Shown piece after piece: positions 1 to 13,407 of a DNA stretch of 64,000 nucleotides. This DNA is from Adiantum capillus-veneris (Eukaryota > Streptophyta > Polypodiopsida > Polypodiales > Pteridaceae). The translations under genes were made by a program, and so were the position numbers. The DNA is taken from contig CM043950.1 of NCBI GenBank assembly GCA_014529385.2, positions 74,159,935 to 74,223,934 on the forward strand. Direction: 5' to 3'. Position 1 is the stretch's first letter; the number at the start of each line of letters is the position of its first letter. The notes beneath the pieces were generated by a model. That model worked only from the letters and a program-made list of their open reading frames with translations, did no database searches and was not told the DNA's origin.

Positions 1-171
1 ATATTTGGTGAAGGGACCGCTAGTAGAGCATCCACCGAAGAGGGTGTGAATCAAGGCCATCACTTGGACACTATATTTGAAGAAGTCTCACACACTTTTT
101 CAAAATTAAGATCTGAAATGTCTTCCTATTCGACTCATTCAGGAACCGTAACAACAGGTGTATAAGCACAT
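1..171 (+). pseudogene. Element A, start of pre-gag coding region (left end cut by window)
   Basis: This is the first visible part of a decayed Ty3/gypsy polyprotein (element A). Translated in plus frame it gives a stretch with GVNQGHHLDTIF and SYSTHSG. It matches, residue for residue in many places, the minus-strand ORF of element C at 38058-37582 (VNQGNHLDTIF, AYSTHLE). The reading continues after the insertion at 172-5517: the words before 171 and after 5522 join to a sequence that is continuous in element C. No known domain is recognised here; it lies upstream of the gag core. The left boundary and the 5' LTR are outside the window. Confidence 0.7.
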
Positions 172-317
172 TGTAAAGTCCCTTGGGGAACTACCTGAGA
201 ATGATCCTCCCAACCACCCATTAAATAGCCCCTTGGGCCTCATTCCCTATCCATACTAGCAGCTGGCCCCTTCGGCCTGGTCCTTGACCACCACTGGGCA
301 TTGCCCTTGGCATTACA
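172..317 (-). repeat. 3' LTR of family L copy 1
   Basis: A 146-bp terminal repeat, paired with 5375-5517. By eye the pair is roughly 90% identical, which suggests an insertion that is not recent. The minus-strand sequence runs from TGTAATGCCAAGGGC to GGGACTTTACA and contains the block GGCCAGCT followed by GGGTGGTTGGGAGGATC, which is also recognisable in the LTRs of copy 2. Confidence 0.85.
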
Positions 318-318
318 T

Positions 319-646
319 TACTCCACCCCTAGAGAAGTGTTTTTGTCCTCAAAAACAAGAGTGATGATGCACTAATGATTTCCACAGGGGCATCCTGCAG
401 GGGTGCAGTTGTTTGCTTGACCAGAACATGGTTTTGTATGAGGTTCAATGAAACCAAGAGTAACATCTTGATTTTCCATTTTGTTGTCCTATTGCAACCG
501 TCTTGGTGTAACAGCTGCATAGATAATATAGTGTGTAAACTCCATGTAGAACTCACTTGAGTAGCTAAATGAGTAATCACAACTAAGATGTTCCCAAAAA
601 GTACCTTTTTCACTTTCCATGAAAGTAACTTGCTGACGTAACTCAT
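319..646 (-). pseudogene. Family L copy 1, decayed C-terminal coding end
   Basis: On the minus strand this ends just before the polypurine tract and 3' LTR. It aligns over about 150 bp with the corresponding end of copy 2 (49950-50134): both read like SLNL followed by a Q-T rich stretch, then ISxxxxxxSLLFxRTKTL. In copy 2 the same region contains G-P-L-T-K-S-V-A-Q, a form of the G-P-L-T-R-x-R motif found near the C-terminus of many plant Ty3 polyproteins; here only L-T-P-R-R remains. I infer a decayed polyprotein tail kept without the catalytic domains. Confidence 0.45.
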
Positions 647-2930
647 CGGCCAAATTTACGTCCTTGACTTGTTCTCAAATTCGTCAGTAAATAACCCCAC
701 CATTGTTAGTGTTCATGATTTAGAATCTGACTTATACATGAAAAGATGACGCCTAGTCGTTATCATGCTTTAACTTATGGTAAGCAAACTCCAAGTAGAG
801 CAATATGTGATTTTAAATTGGATTGCTTGATGCTAATATACTCACTTTGCATATCTTTTAACACAGGATTACACTTTGTAATCTGCCTATCCCCTTGGAT
901 AGCTGATAGTACTGAGGTGTGTTTCCCCCATGGTTTACAGACAGTCATCCCAGATGACTAGTAAACGCCAATCACAATATCGTACAATATTGCTGAGGAA
1001 TCAATAATGTCCTGAGTAACCGTCGTGGTTAATTTGAAGAATTCACAAGCACCCAAACCGAGCCATGACCTCTATTGGTGATTGGTAGATCCAAAAGTAA
1101 TCTCATAGAGATATTGCACATAGAGTGCAAAATGCTTCATAAGCAACAACTTGATGAATATGCATGCCGTTCCAAATCATCCTTTGCTAAATGCTAGGGC
1201 CATAACACCTAGTGTGCATGCAATTAGCAAAAAACAGATCCGAACCTGTATATCCATGATTATCCTTGCCAATACTTTTGGCGAATGTGAGGCTCTTAGC
1301 ACACATTAAAGAGGATTGTAAATAGTCTTGAAAAGAAAGTAAATAAGTTTTGTGGCAATCATTTGCAAGCTTTGTTGAAACGTTTGAACCATAATAGAAG
1401 GTGAAACAATAATATTTGCCAGGTACAAACAATGAAACTTTTCATTAACAACTCATAGGCTTGCTATATGTATAAACAACCATCTATAATGTTGTTTAGC
1501 AGTACTTCTACCTTAACAAGTCAGTCTAAGTATCTGATAATTTCTAGCCATCAAAATTGCTCCTAATAGGTCGTGTTGAAAACCATCTAGAAAATACATT
1601 TGACCAGCACCTAAGGACTTTGTCGTGATACATACTTTAAATAGGCGGCGCCAGTGCCAGCTCTAGAGACTCATATTCTCCTCGTGTGGAATATTTCTCA
1701 TGTAAGAATGTCTAAAACAAGAACATTCTTCAAGTACCAGATGTACTTGTGCGTGGAGTTAACTCCAAACACTCTACAATGGGAGTGAGAAGGACCCCTC
1801 ATTAGCCTTGCTCCACGCTGGCTAAATCGAACTCCTTGAGTTCCTAGACCATGTTGCATCCCATGTGACAACATGTGCCAAATAAACCCTACAAGTGGGT
1901 CTATAACTGCATCTTGCAGGAACTTATGTTGGACACTACAGCCCAAACTGCTTGGCTCTTAGCTGATCGTGACATTTCTCTTAAGGGCAAAAATAGATGA
2001 AAATATAGTTCATGCATTCTACATGAAAAATCAAAGAAAAAAAAACAAAACCAAAACAGATGCGTACCTCTACGTTAAACATTGTGTTCACTTATTCGAA
2101 GTGAAGAGCACGTGTCCAATTTTCCCGCCTAGAAAGGCCTAGGAACACTAATTCAAAATTAGTGAAAGGCAAGTAATATTGCTCATGGAACCCTGGGTTT
2201 TGCCTTTGCAAACCAGACCCCTTGGGCAAAATCAGCATTGTCAAACCACTTGGTGAAAAATTGTAGAAAAACTGCTCAACGAGTAGTCGATAGTATCTTA
2301 AGTCAACTCTGGAAGCTGAAAGTATCCACGAGCCCTTGGCAGCTTATGGATTTATTTCCTTGAAAGTGCAAGTGTGAAGATTCCAAGAATTGACCATCAC
2401 ATGAATAAGTGATTGAATAATCACAAGCTGGGTCTTACCCCCAAACAGAAGTGGTACAGACACTCTTACTGTTGTAGATAAAATAGAAGATCTATTCAAG
2501 TTGAAATCGTATATCACAACGGGATCGTGTCTAGACTCGAAATTCATAAACGAGGAGTTTTGTGGACAGCTGTGCTGTTTGAATTGTGTGCTTCATCTAT
2601 ACACCTTTGTAGAGGGGCGCCTTTTTTATTATGACTTTCAAAAGCTCAACTTGATCTTCACAGTGAAAGTGTGTAGTGCTAAAATAACACCCAAAAAATT
2701 AGTAATGGAAAGACGCCTGCTTGGCCATTAAAATCAATGGGTACTCAAATGAATAGATTTGTTTGAGCTTGAAGGCAATCACTGATAGACTACAAACACG
2801 TGTCTCTTAGCCATTCCAAAATAGGTGGCTCATAGCCTGTCAAAAACAGATGGATCTTAGCCTTGCCTGTTACCATATTGACATAGAAAGATTTGAGAAT
2901 AATCATCCCTAGTCTCACCTTGTCCGCAGA
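646..2930 (-). other. Family L copy 1 interior, part 1: no recognisable domain
   Basis: Internal sequence of the non-autonomous element. Two blocks, about 1165-1260 and 1660-1945, align with copy 2 at 49090-49170 and 48500-48780 in the matching order and orientation. The minus-strand ORF at 1946-1698 has the words RGPSHSHCRVF and STHKYIWYL; copy 2 has EGPSHSCGRV and STHKYRSYL at the same place. This hints at an old coding region, but no family could be named. The remainder shows only short, frame-broken ORFs. Confidence 0.5.
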
Positions 2931-2940
2931 GAATTAGGAA

Positions 2941-5374
<2,434 letters not shown>

Positions 5375-5517
5375 TGTAAAGCCCCTTGGGGAACTTCCTG
5401 AGAATGATCCTCCCAACCACCCATTGAATAGCCCCTTGGGCCTCATTCCCTATCCACACTTGCAGCCGGCCCCTTGGGCCAGGTCCTTGACCACCAGGCA
5501 TTGCCCTTGGCAAGACA
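5375..5517 (-). repeat. 5' LTR of family L copy 1
   Basis: A 143-bp terminal repeat matching 172-317. On the minus strand it ends in CATCGG, where the degenerate primer site TCGGTATCAAGAGC follows. The LTR is unusually short for a 5-kb gypsy-like element, as is that of copy 2 (163 bp). Confidence 0.85.
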
Positions 5518-6254
5518 TACATACTCACATTTTATAAGACTAATGGCCATGGAGCACAGTTTTACCTAGATCCTAATGAAGAGTATGCCATTTGCATTCA
5601 TGACCATGATTTAGAGTTTGAAGAGGAAATCAGGGAAACAAACAAGAAAAAATGTATATGGATAAAAATGGATCTCAATATTTTCAAGTTGAAAACCCCG
5701 ATGTGATAGACAAATAGGGGTTAGAAGTAAATACCATAATTCCAGATATGACAGCAAAAGAAGGACCACCGACTTCAGAATTTGAGGGATACGATCATGT
5801 TGATTTGAAGCCTTTGAAACGGCTTAGCACGGATAATCCTAGGATCGGAGTCTTTTGTTGGGAGGATAGAAACGTCAAAAATCTTATATGGACTTCTCAT
5901 GCCAAATCAGGACAGTTAACACACATGAACATCATCTATATCTTCAAAATCAAAGACAAGGGTTCAGCAGATCTAGTAGCCTACCTATTTAGGGATTGTT
6001 ATAACAATAACTTTTCTACAATGAGTCTTGAGGAGGTAGAACATACGAGATTATACCAACGGTACTCCATAAGAGATTGGATATTGGGCCAAGGACCAGA
6101 AACTATTCCAAGAGAGGAACTCTGCAAGAGATCATTTGAATGCAAATCTAAAAAATCCAAACCTACCTCATCACAAAGAAAACCGCGTGACACTAAAGCC
6201 AGTCTAGGGCTACGCGAGTCACTATTTCCAACAGATTGGTTTGAAGGACTCTAG
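5518..6254 (+). pseudogene. Element A pre-gag domain of unknown function
   Basis: This continues the reading broken at 171. It first shows the words LTFYKTN and NEEYAICIH (matching element C), then a clean ORF at 5748-6254 (168 codons) ending at TAG. The ORF contains EFEGYDHVDL, RIGVFCWEDRN, HMNIIYIFKIKDKG and YSIRDWILGQGPETI. It lies directly upstream of the gag core and on the same strand. I recognise no known family in it. Its length (at least 900 nt including the part at 1-171) is more than most gypsy gag leaders carry. It could be an unusually long N-terminal gag extension or a separate ORF. Stop codons within 5650-5750 show decay. Confidence 0.55.
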
Positions 6255-6299
6255 ATAGGAACAACTGCCATGAGACCGAGAGCTGAACCAAAAAGACCT

Positions 6300-7459
6300 G
6301 TCTGACCATCTAATTTTTAAAAATGGGCCAAAAAATACAGTGAATCTGGGGATCCATATGACCACATACCAAGCTTTAAGCAAGTGCTAAGAGCAGATTG
6401 CATATTTGATTTCCATACTCAATTTGAGGGTTTGGAATGACATTAGAAGGAAAAGAACTGACATGGTTCCAAAACTTTCCACCGAGGTCAATCATGGACT
6501 TAAATACATTAGCTCAAGGATTTGTAGCTGCATGTTCCAAAATGGGGATCAAACATAATACAATAGCTCAAATCTATAGCTTCAAATAGAAACAAGGTGA
6601 GTTTGTTAGGGATTGTGCAACTAGAATGAAGCAATACATATTGCAAGATGCCGAGAACTAGAAATACCTGCAGAAGAAAGATTAGCATCACTATTTCTAG
6701 AAGGACTGCTAAACAAAGAACTTCATGCTATATTGTATAGCAAGAAGCATATGACCCTAGAAGAGTGTGTATCGGAGGCCATTGACTTGGAAGACAATTG
6801 TGAATTTTTAATACAGAAGACGTCCCTAAGGATAATCAAAGTGAGAAAATTTCATCCACCAACCTAGCACAAGTGGGAGAGGCTGCAGCAACACCGCTTA
6901 CAACCATAGAAGACATCCTCAAAAGGATGAATGAAATGATGAATAACATGCAAAAAGCACCTATGAGGGGACCAGGGCAAGGGATACCTCAACATGGACA
7001 ACAATTAGGCCACAAAAATGGTGTGCAATCAAGGGTAAATGGACCAACCACGAGACTAATGAGTGCTACTATTGACCAAAGTATAAGGGGAATGTTCAAT
7101 ACGTGCCTATGGGGCCACAAGGACAAACCATGTACAAATATCAACCTAATATGGCCCAAGCTCAAAGACCACCAATGGGTATGGAAATATGTCAACCCGT
7201 GCTAGGTAAAAAACCTCCATATCTTGGACATAATGTAGTGCCGGTAATGCATCTTGAGGGAATCACAGATGAACAAAAACTTGTGCCTGTTACACCCTAT
7301 GTTGAGCCTAGTGCATCTATAGTAATGGTAGAAGGAGAGTGGTATAATTCACATCCACCACCAATGGAAGAAACTGCCACTTATACTACACGAGATCTTG
7401 CACCGATGTACTATGTCGCTAGTCAAGGTGTTAGACCTCTGATGGTAAGACCCATGCTT
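6300..7459 (+). pseudogene. gag: Element A gag core (retrotransposon gag domain), 5' half
   Basis: Conceptual translation through stops gives the usual retrotrans-gag signature: F-E-G-L, ELTWFQNFPPRSIMD, LAQGFVAACSKMG, then QGEFVRDCATRMKQYI about 50 residues later. This is the capsid-forming polyprotein of a Ty3/gypsy element. Downstream (6870-7459) is a glycine/glutamine-rich linker with GPGQGIPQHGQQ, typical of the gag spacer. Frame breaks and TAG/TGA stops make it a pseudogene. At 7459 the ORF runs into the solo LTR. When 7460-9079 (LTR plus one TSD copy) is left out, the frame continues with KPRTGNN, so the insertion explains the break. Confidence 0.75.
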
Positions 7460-7747
7460 TGTTGCGCTGAGCATCGGGCGTCAATAGCATGCAAATACAC
7501 AGTTAATATTTTGGGGTGATGACTTGAACAAATAGTTGCTTGATCATCTTTGAGTTGCATGTCTACCGACATAAAAGCCTACTCTTGCATCTACTTAGCT
7601 ATAAATTCTGCAAAGAATCTTCCTTGGGTATCAACATTGTGGCAAGGTCTATTGCATGGCATCAAACGATGATAAGGTTTAAGAGCACAAAATCATGTAA
7701 CTTCATGTTGGTATTCATCCATGCCTATCACAACTGACTATTACACG

Positions 7748-7765
7748 TTTTTTTTTTTTTTTTTT
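7748..7765. repeat. Poly-T run in the solo LTR
   Basis: About 18 consecutive T residues within the LTR body. No A-tailed element or TSD is visible around it. Confidence 0.8.
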
Positions 7766-7994
7766 AATGATCATATATGGCGTAGTCATGGCGTGCCTGC
7801 TTGTCACCCCTACAGACCACCATAAAACAATTTCAAAAATACATTTGTTTTCCTAAGTAATAGTATTGATTATTTTGCTAACGCAGGATGAAGTTACATG
7901 ATGCGTCTTCATCCATGGTTCAAGAGATGACAAGATTTACCAAGCCATTATCTATTGACTAGTCATTCTTTTGAAATTTTGCAGATTTTGCACA

Positions 7995-8415
7995 AAACTA
8001 GTGTCTCTGATGCCATGGTACGTAAAGCCATGATGATTGCTATTTCAAAGTTTTTTCTGAGCGTCTCTAATATCATGGTGAATACTGTGATTCCAAGGTA
8101 CGCAAAACCATGATGATGATTATTACTATTTAAATATTTTATTTATTGAAAGCGTCTCTGATGCCATGGTATCCAAAGCCATGATGATTATCTCATTGCA
8201 AAGTGTTTGTGAGCGTCTCTAATGCCATGGTGAGAATCATGATGCCATGGTATGTGATGCCATGATGAGGAAAATTGTTCCGCAATTTGTTGAAAGAGTC
8301 TCTAATGCCATGGTGAGAACCATGATGCCATGGTACGTGAAGCCATGATGATGGTTACTGTTCCATAATTTTTCTTAGATTTGTTGAACATGATGTCATG
8401 GTACATGATCTCATC
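7995..8415. repeat. Degenerate CATGG/CATGATG repeat block in the solo LTR
   Basis: Five diverged copies of a unit starting GCGTCTCTRATGCCATGGT and ending in CCATGATGATG, at about 7997, 8058, 8151, 8212 and 8296. Each unit places the palindrome CCATGG or near variants 10-25 bp from CATGATG. Spacing alternates between about 61 and 84-93 bp. The block lies upstream of the TATA-like box within the LTR, where U3 regulatory repeats would be expected; a regulatory role is inference. Confidence 0.7.
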
Positions 8416-8961
8416 ATCTTTATTTAATGTCAACATTGTTTATATGTGTGCACATGTGATTACTTTGACATTATATTTTGTGTCAAAATTGTTTATATGT
8501 GTGTACATGTGATTGCATCAGCATTACGTTTGTTTATTTGTCGTCTCCAAAGCGGCGTCGCGAACCGTCTCTAAGAAAAATGTGGAGTGATTATTTCTAA
8601 CCTTCACATTTCGATATGTTTCTTGAGTTGATATTGTTTACAGAATTTAAATCACATCAAGTAGTATGTACGGGGGCTCAAGGATATTGAAGGTACTCTA
8701 CCAAAGATTTTGCAGTAGCTCAATCGTCTATATCTTGGATTATAAGAAGACCCTTGAAAGGGCACATTGTAAAACAGGAGTGATGTAGCTCCTTTGAACA
8801 TTGTAAATGTACATTTAAGATATTATAATATAACGGTGGGTATATATAGAGCTGTGGGTTTTTCCCTTGAGCCCCCAAGGGTTTTTTCATCCACAGTTAG
8901 GGACCTTCATTTGAGTCGGGGTGTTGAGCTATAGATAGTGTCTCTATATATAGCACCCTAG

Positions 8962-8980
8962 TCCCCTCTATATAAACTCA
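8962..8980 (+). promoter_or_regulatory. TATA-like box of the solo LTR
   Basis: CTATATAAACTC sits about 100 bp before the LTR end, after a second TATA-rich run (TCTATATATAGC at 8941-8953). Position and sequence fit an LTR core promoter. No transcript evidence is available. Confidence 0.5.
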
Positions 8981-9079
8981 TCTCGTGTAGTCATTGGACA
9001 CTTTGGGGATTGCATATGATGGTGTCATCTCTCTCTCCTCTCGTCTACCTACGCTCTCTCCCTCAGATTCAACATGCTT

Positions 9080-10265
9080 AAGCCAAGAACTGGAAATAAC
9101 CGTGGTGTAGATGATCACTGGAAAAATGAATGCTCAGAGCCTAAGAAGAACATTAATTCGGTTGAAGATTTTTGAATATAATGTTGCAAAAAGGGAGGAC
9201 ACTTCCCTAAAGATTGTCCAAAAAATCATTTTAACAAGGATAAAATAGTAGTGAACGTAGTCCAAATGATACCTAGTAGCTCATCAGAGACCGAACCTTT
9301 TGTTCGAATCAAGGTAATCACCAAAGCCAGGCTAAGAAAAAGAACATAAATCCTTTGATGACTTAGAAAATACTAAAATTTTCTCTCAAAAAACCAAGAG
9401 AAGAAGAAGCTAGAGGTATGAGATAAGAAAACAGAAACAAAGAGCTGAAATCAAGGAGAAATCCAAGAAACTATTCCAAGAAAAAGTGAAAGAAATTGGA
9501 AGTGAAATCAAGGAAACCACGAAGAAATCTGGACGATCAATTTTGGTAGACAATTTTTGAGCCAATCAATGCAGCCTTGGTAGCTTACCAAGCAAGACTT
9601 AAAGCAGGCCTAAAGATGAAAACCAAACGGAAAAACTGTCCTTCTCTAGATATGAAAGCTGTTAAGCGTGAAGCTTATCAAAATATGGTAAGAATTACTC
9701 AAGAGATACTTGAAAACAAAAACCCAAGCTTGAGAGTATAGCAAAACCTGAGGAGCTTGTGATAGGAGCCATTAAAGAGAAGTTCAAAGCGGTGGTAGAA
9801 CCCCACCTTGAAACTAAAAAGCCAAAACTCATAGTGCCTGACAACGAAGATACCTTGGATAGAACTCCGCCTGTGGAAGAAGACTGGCTAGGACACTTAT
9901 GGAAAATCGTTAGAGCGATTAATGGTGGGAGCTTAACTTTGAATTCAGCTCCTATAGAGGAAGTTTGGTTAGACAATCTACCTCCTGATATGGACATGGA
10001 TGTACAATCCTTGTATGGGGATTGCGGCTCTGAAGCTTTAGGACTATCTAAACCAATGACTCTGAAAACACTACCCTCTTACTTGGGAGATAAGGAAGAC
10101 GAATCCATAGTGTGTAAAACCACTCAAATAAAAAGAGCGGAACAGACCTTAGACGTAGACAACATCCATTGAATCATTCCTACACCCATTCAATGCACTC
10201 TTACCTTAGGAGAACTATTAAAAATCAGACCATATTTATGGAATGATCTACAAAAAACTCTAGAG
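9080..10265 (+). pseudogene. gag: Element A gag 3' part with degenerate zinc knuckle
   Basis: This resumes the gag frame after the solo LTR. Around 9166-9215 the translation C-K-K-G-G-H-F-P-K-D-C fits the second half of a CCHC zinc knuckle (C-x4-H-x4-C); the upstream Cys pair is damaged by stop codons. A lysine/glutamate-rich region follows (9330-9700), then an open stretch at 9759-10172 (137 codons) with LTLNSAPIEEVWLDNLPPD. The region probably links nucleocapsid to protease. No other domain is recognised, and frames are broken by several stops. Confidence 0.55.
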
Positions 10266-10703
10266 ATGGTGGGGATAACAAGGCTAATTGCAAAAAATCT
10301 GGGAAAATTGAAACAAGAATTGAATAACAAAGAAATTAGATCAGTCCCAATGAGCAAAGTCGAAGAAAACTACGAGGGGGAAGAAGGAAACACAACCATT
10401 CCAGCAAGTCATAATGGTATAGAAACCATGCCAATACTGGATAGTGTGGTGGGCATAGCCATAGCCACAAAAACAATAGGGGAATCATGGGGAAAACCAG
10501 CCATTAGACAAACTCGAACGAAATTACAATTGTCTTATGGACACATCGAAAGACCCTTAGGACTGCTTGAAAAAGTGATAGTTAGTTCTTGTGGAATGGA
10601 TTATCAACATATTTTTTCAATAGTGGACTTTGGAAAGAAACTCAATTATGAAATTATCTTGGGAAGGCCATTCATGCGACAAGTACAATTTTTCCAGGAT
10701 TGA
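10266..10703 (+). pseudogene. Element A aspartic protease region
   Basis: An open reading frame of 145 codons. Its C-terminal part has the features of a plant gypsy retropepsin: ERPLGLLEKVIVSSCG, then YEIILGRPFMRQ (the ILGRP motif that follows the flap region). The catalytic triplet expected some 55 residues earlier is D-S-V (in ILDSVVGIA) instead of D-S/T-G, so the active-site glycine appears to be lost. The protease would normally mature the gag-pol polyprotein. A second retropepsin-like domain with an intact D-T-G occurs after integrase (14823-15110). Confidence 0.65.
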
Positions 10704-10839
10704 GGAAATAGCTACTTGTACTTGAAGCAAGTGGGATAAATAACAAGGGTTAATATAAAGATGACACTTATAGAAATGTTATAAAAATGCCCTTATAAAA
10801 ATTTGAATCAATATCTTCGGCTGAAACAAAGCTTCCATC

Positions 10840-11868
10840 TTGGTTAAACAAAGACACAACTATTGGATGTGTGGAGCCTTAGAAAATGGGAGCTTAAAAC
10901 GAGAAGAATGTACCTTAGAAAGGGATTGCACAGATGAAGCTTGTATACCTGAACCCTTTTCAAAGCATTTGTTTGAGCCATTTGAGTGGACTCAAATTTT
11001 AGAAGCAATGGATGTGTTTGTAAATACGCCTATGCCTACTCAATTTTGCAATGAGGACGGCTATGACATAATTCCCATACAAATGATTTCAACCCTTCAC
11101 ATTGAAGACAAAATTAAAAAACCCAAGGACTTAATGAAAACTCAACAAGTATTTTTGGACCACTACTATGATGCAACAGACGAGTTAGAAGAACGTTCAG
11201 TTACCTTAGATGATCCCGGGTCTGAAAAAGAACACGTGAGAGCTAAAATACTCATGAAAGGAGGGGAGGAAATGTTTTTCGACTTTCCAAACTGGAAACT
11301 GAGAAGACAGAAATGGTATAGAAGAAAAGGAGACACCAGAAACTTGAAATCTAAACCCATGCCATCAGTCTCTAGCAGAACACAGTTTTTGATGCAGATA
11401 GATGCACATGATTGTGTCAAAGAAAAAATCATGGGTAGATATCCTTCAGCCAAAAAGTAAGAAATATCAAAAACATCCAGAAAAACAAGAAAGGAAACTC
11501 AATCAAAACCTAAATTCCAAGACAAGGATTCAACTGTGACACGAGTTGAACAAAAAAAGAAATATCAAGAGTTAAAGAAAACTCTAAAGGAGATGTACGC
11601 CACGGAAATGGAAACCACTGAGGAGGAAGGTAAGGATGTAATGAGTGTTCCATCCCATTACAAGAAATATACTCTCCAAGACCGAAAAATCATAGTTGAA
11701 CAACCTGTCAGGGAACTAAGAAAACAGGGCAAGTCGTACGAAGGACCTAAAAATGCAAAAAAGATAGATCTGGCCAAACCAGGAGAAGAGCCTAGACCTA
11801 CCTACATTACAAATGACCTGACGGAAGAGGAAGAAAAGATTTTGTTAAGCTTACTGAAAGAATACTGA
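10840..11868 (+). pseudogene. Element A protease-RT linker region
   Basis: Two ORFs, 10840-11460 (206 codons) and 11536-11868 (110 codons), fill the interval between protease and RT. They are rich in Glu and Lys and contain FEPFEWTQILEAMDVF and HYYDATDELEERS. The second ends with YITNDLTEEEEKILLSLLKEY, the usual lead-in to the Ty3 reverse transcriptase. The linker is long (about 340 codons). I do not recognise a catalytic domain in it. It is same-strand and collinear, so it is most likely part of the original pol ORF. Confidence 0.55.
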
Positions 11869-12690
11869 TATATCTTTGCTTGGTCTTATAAGGATCTCAA
11901 GGGTGTTGATCCAAAAATTTGTCAGCATACCATACCTATGAGAGATGATGCAAAACTAAGCAAACAAAGGCCATATATTTAAAATGAAACATTTTCCAAA
12001 AAGATCAAAGAAGAGATAGAAAATGTCAAAGAAGCCAAATTCATTTATAAAATTGAACACACATATTGGGTGTCTCCAATTGTGGTAGTATCCAAGAAAA
12101 ATGGAAAATTAAGGGTGTGTGCAATCAGGAAAGTGAAGGCAGCCACCATTAGAGACAACTTTTCTCTTCCAATCACAGAGCATGTTTTTGAGCGAGTTGT
12201 AGGAAAGAAGCTTATAGTTTTTTAGATGGATTTTCAGGATACAATCAACTTTTGGTTGACCCCAAAGATCAACATAAAACTACTTTGCAAGTGAATGGGA
12301 TATTTTTGCCTATCGGGTTATGCCTTTTGGGTTAACTAATGCTCCTACCACCTTTCAAAGATTGATGAGCCATGCTTTTAAGGAATATCTTTGAAATTTC
12401 TTGGAAGTATATATGGATGATCTATGTGTACATTCATCAATTTTGGGATGATCATTTTGAACACCCCAAAAAGGTATTCGAAAAATGTAGACTTTACAGG
12501 ATTTGCTTAAATCCTTAAAAGTGCACATTTATGGGCAGACAAGGAAAAATTCTTGGACTATAGTTTCTAAAAATGGCATAGCTAGTGATATGGATAGAAT
12601 TCATGTTATTGCTGAATTTCCTAAACTGACAACAATAAAAGGGGTTCAAGATTTCATGAGACATTGTGGATATTACAGATGATTCATTTA
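11869..12690 (+). pseudogene. Element A reverse transcriptase
   Basis: Ty3/gypsy RT, the enzyme that copies the element RNA into DNA inside virus-like particles. Visible motifs in order: DLKGVDPKICQHTIPM, KKIKEEIENVKEAKFI, WVSPIVVVSKKNGKLRVC, a frame-shifted FGLTNAP-like stretch near 12330, and the catalytic Y-M-D-D (12410-12421) within EVYMDDLCVHSS. The sequence needs several frame changes and has in-frame stops (for example near 11981 and 12224), so it is inactive. Overall order and motifs are typical of plant Ty3 elements; the Asp-type primer site in its relative, element C, favours the Athila/Tat side of the family. Confidence 0.8.
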
Positions 12691-12691
12691 C

Positions 12692-13263
12692 ATGTATCCT
12701 ATAATTGCAAAACCCATGTACATCTTAATTACACTCTTTGAATGGACTGATGAGTGTGAAGAATCCTTCATGAAGCTAACGCAAGCACTCACTTTAGCCC
12801 CAGTATTGAAAGCACCAGATTGGAGTAAGATATTCCACATACATGTAGATGCTTCCAATTTTGCCATTGGGTGTATACTAGCTCAACCAGGAGACAGAAA
12901 AATAAATTTTCCTATTTCTTATTCTAGTAGAAAGTTGAATATGGCATAGAAAGCTATACAACCATCGAAAGGGAAGTATTAGGAATGATTTATGCGGTAA
13001 AAAAGCATAGACATTACCTATTAGCTAACAAATTTGTGTTCTTTGTGGACCACCAAGCCTCATTTTACTTGGTCAACGAGCCATGCAACACGAGAAGTAT
13101 AGTGAGATTCTTTATTATCCTTTTGGAATTTGCTTTTAGTATACTTGTAAAAAAGGGCAGCACTCACCAAAGAGCATATCATTTATCAAGAATTTTTTTA
13201 GGAGAACCACCAAAAGGGGTAGACGATGATCTACCGATGCATATCTGTTCTCCATGGAAATGA
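12692..13263 (+). pseudogene. Element A RNase H
   Basis: Two overlapping open pieces (12692-12949 and 12985-13263). The first has FEWTDECEESFMKL, APVLKAPDWSKIF and HVDASNFAIG, where the D in VDAS is the first catalytic Asp of the RT-linked RNase H. The second has E-R-E-V-L-G-M-I-Y-A-V just before it, then KHRHYLLANKF, FVDHQA and LEFAFS. RNase H degrades the RNA template during reverse transcription. One frame change between the two pieces (about 12950) breaks the ORF. Confidence 0.75.
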
Positions 13264-13407
13264 TACCCGGATGGTCAGAAAATATGGTTTCATTGATGAC
13301 CATAGCTCAAGTGGATTCGCAAATACCACTTCCTATTACAACCAAATTAATTGGGCAATGGGCTATGTATCAATTACTAGCTAGAAGGCTATACAAAAGA
13401 AATTAGG

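Larger units (their letters stand above)
7460..9074 (+). mobile_element. Solo LTR inserted in element A gag
   Basis: A 1615-bp insertion with ends TGTTG...CAACA (5-bp inverted termini) and a perfect 5-bp TSD, TGCTT, at 7455-7459 and 9075-9079. It has no internal coding region and no second copy in the window, as expected for a solo LTR left by recombination between the LTRs of a full element. The right part has promoter character: a TATA-like CTATATAAAC near 8969, followed by a pyrimidine-rich region, so I infer that transcription reads rightwards. It contains a poly-T run (7748-7765) and the CATGG repeat block described separately. The only open stretches are short and random-looking. Confidence 0.85.

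Noticed and set aside
7997-8415. CRISPR-like array in the repeat block
   Set aside because: Repeats are degenerate, spacers are themselves repeat-derived, and the context is a plant LTR.
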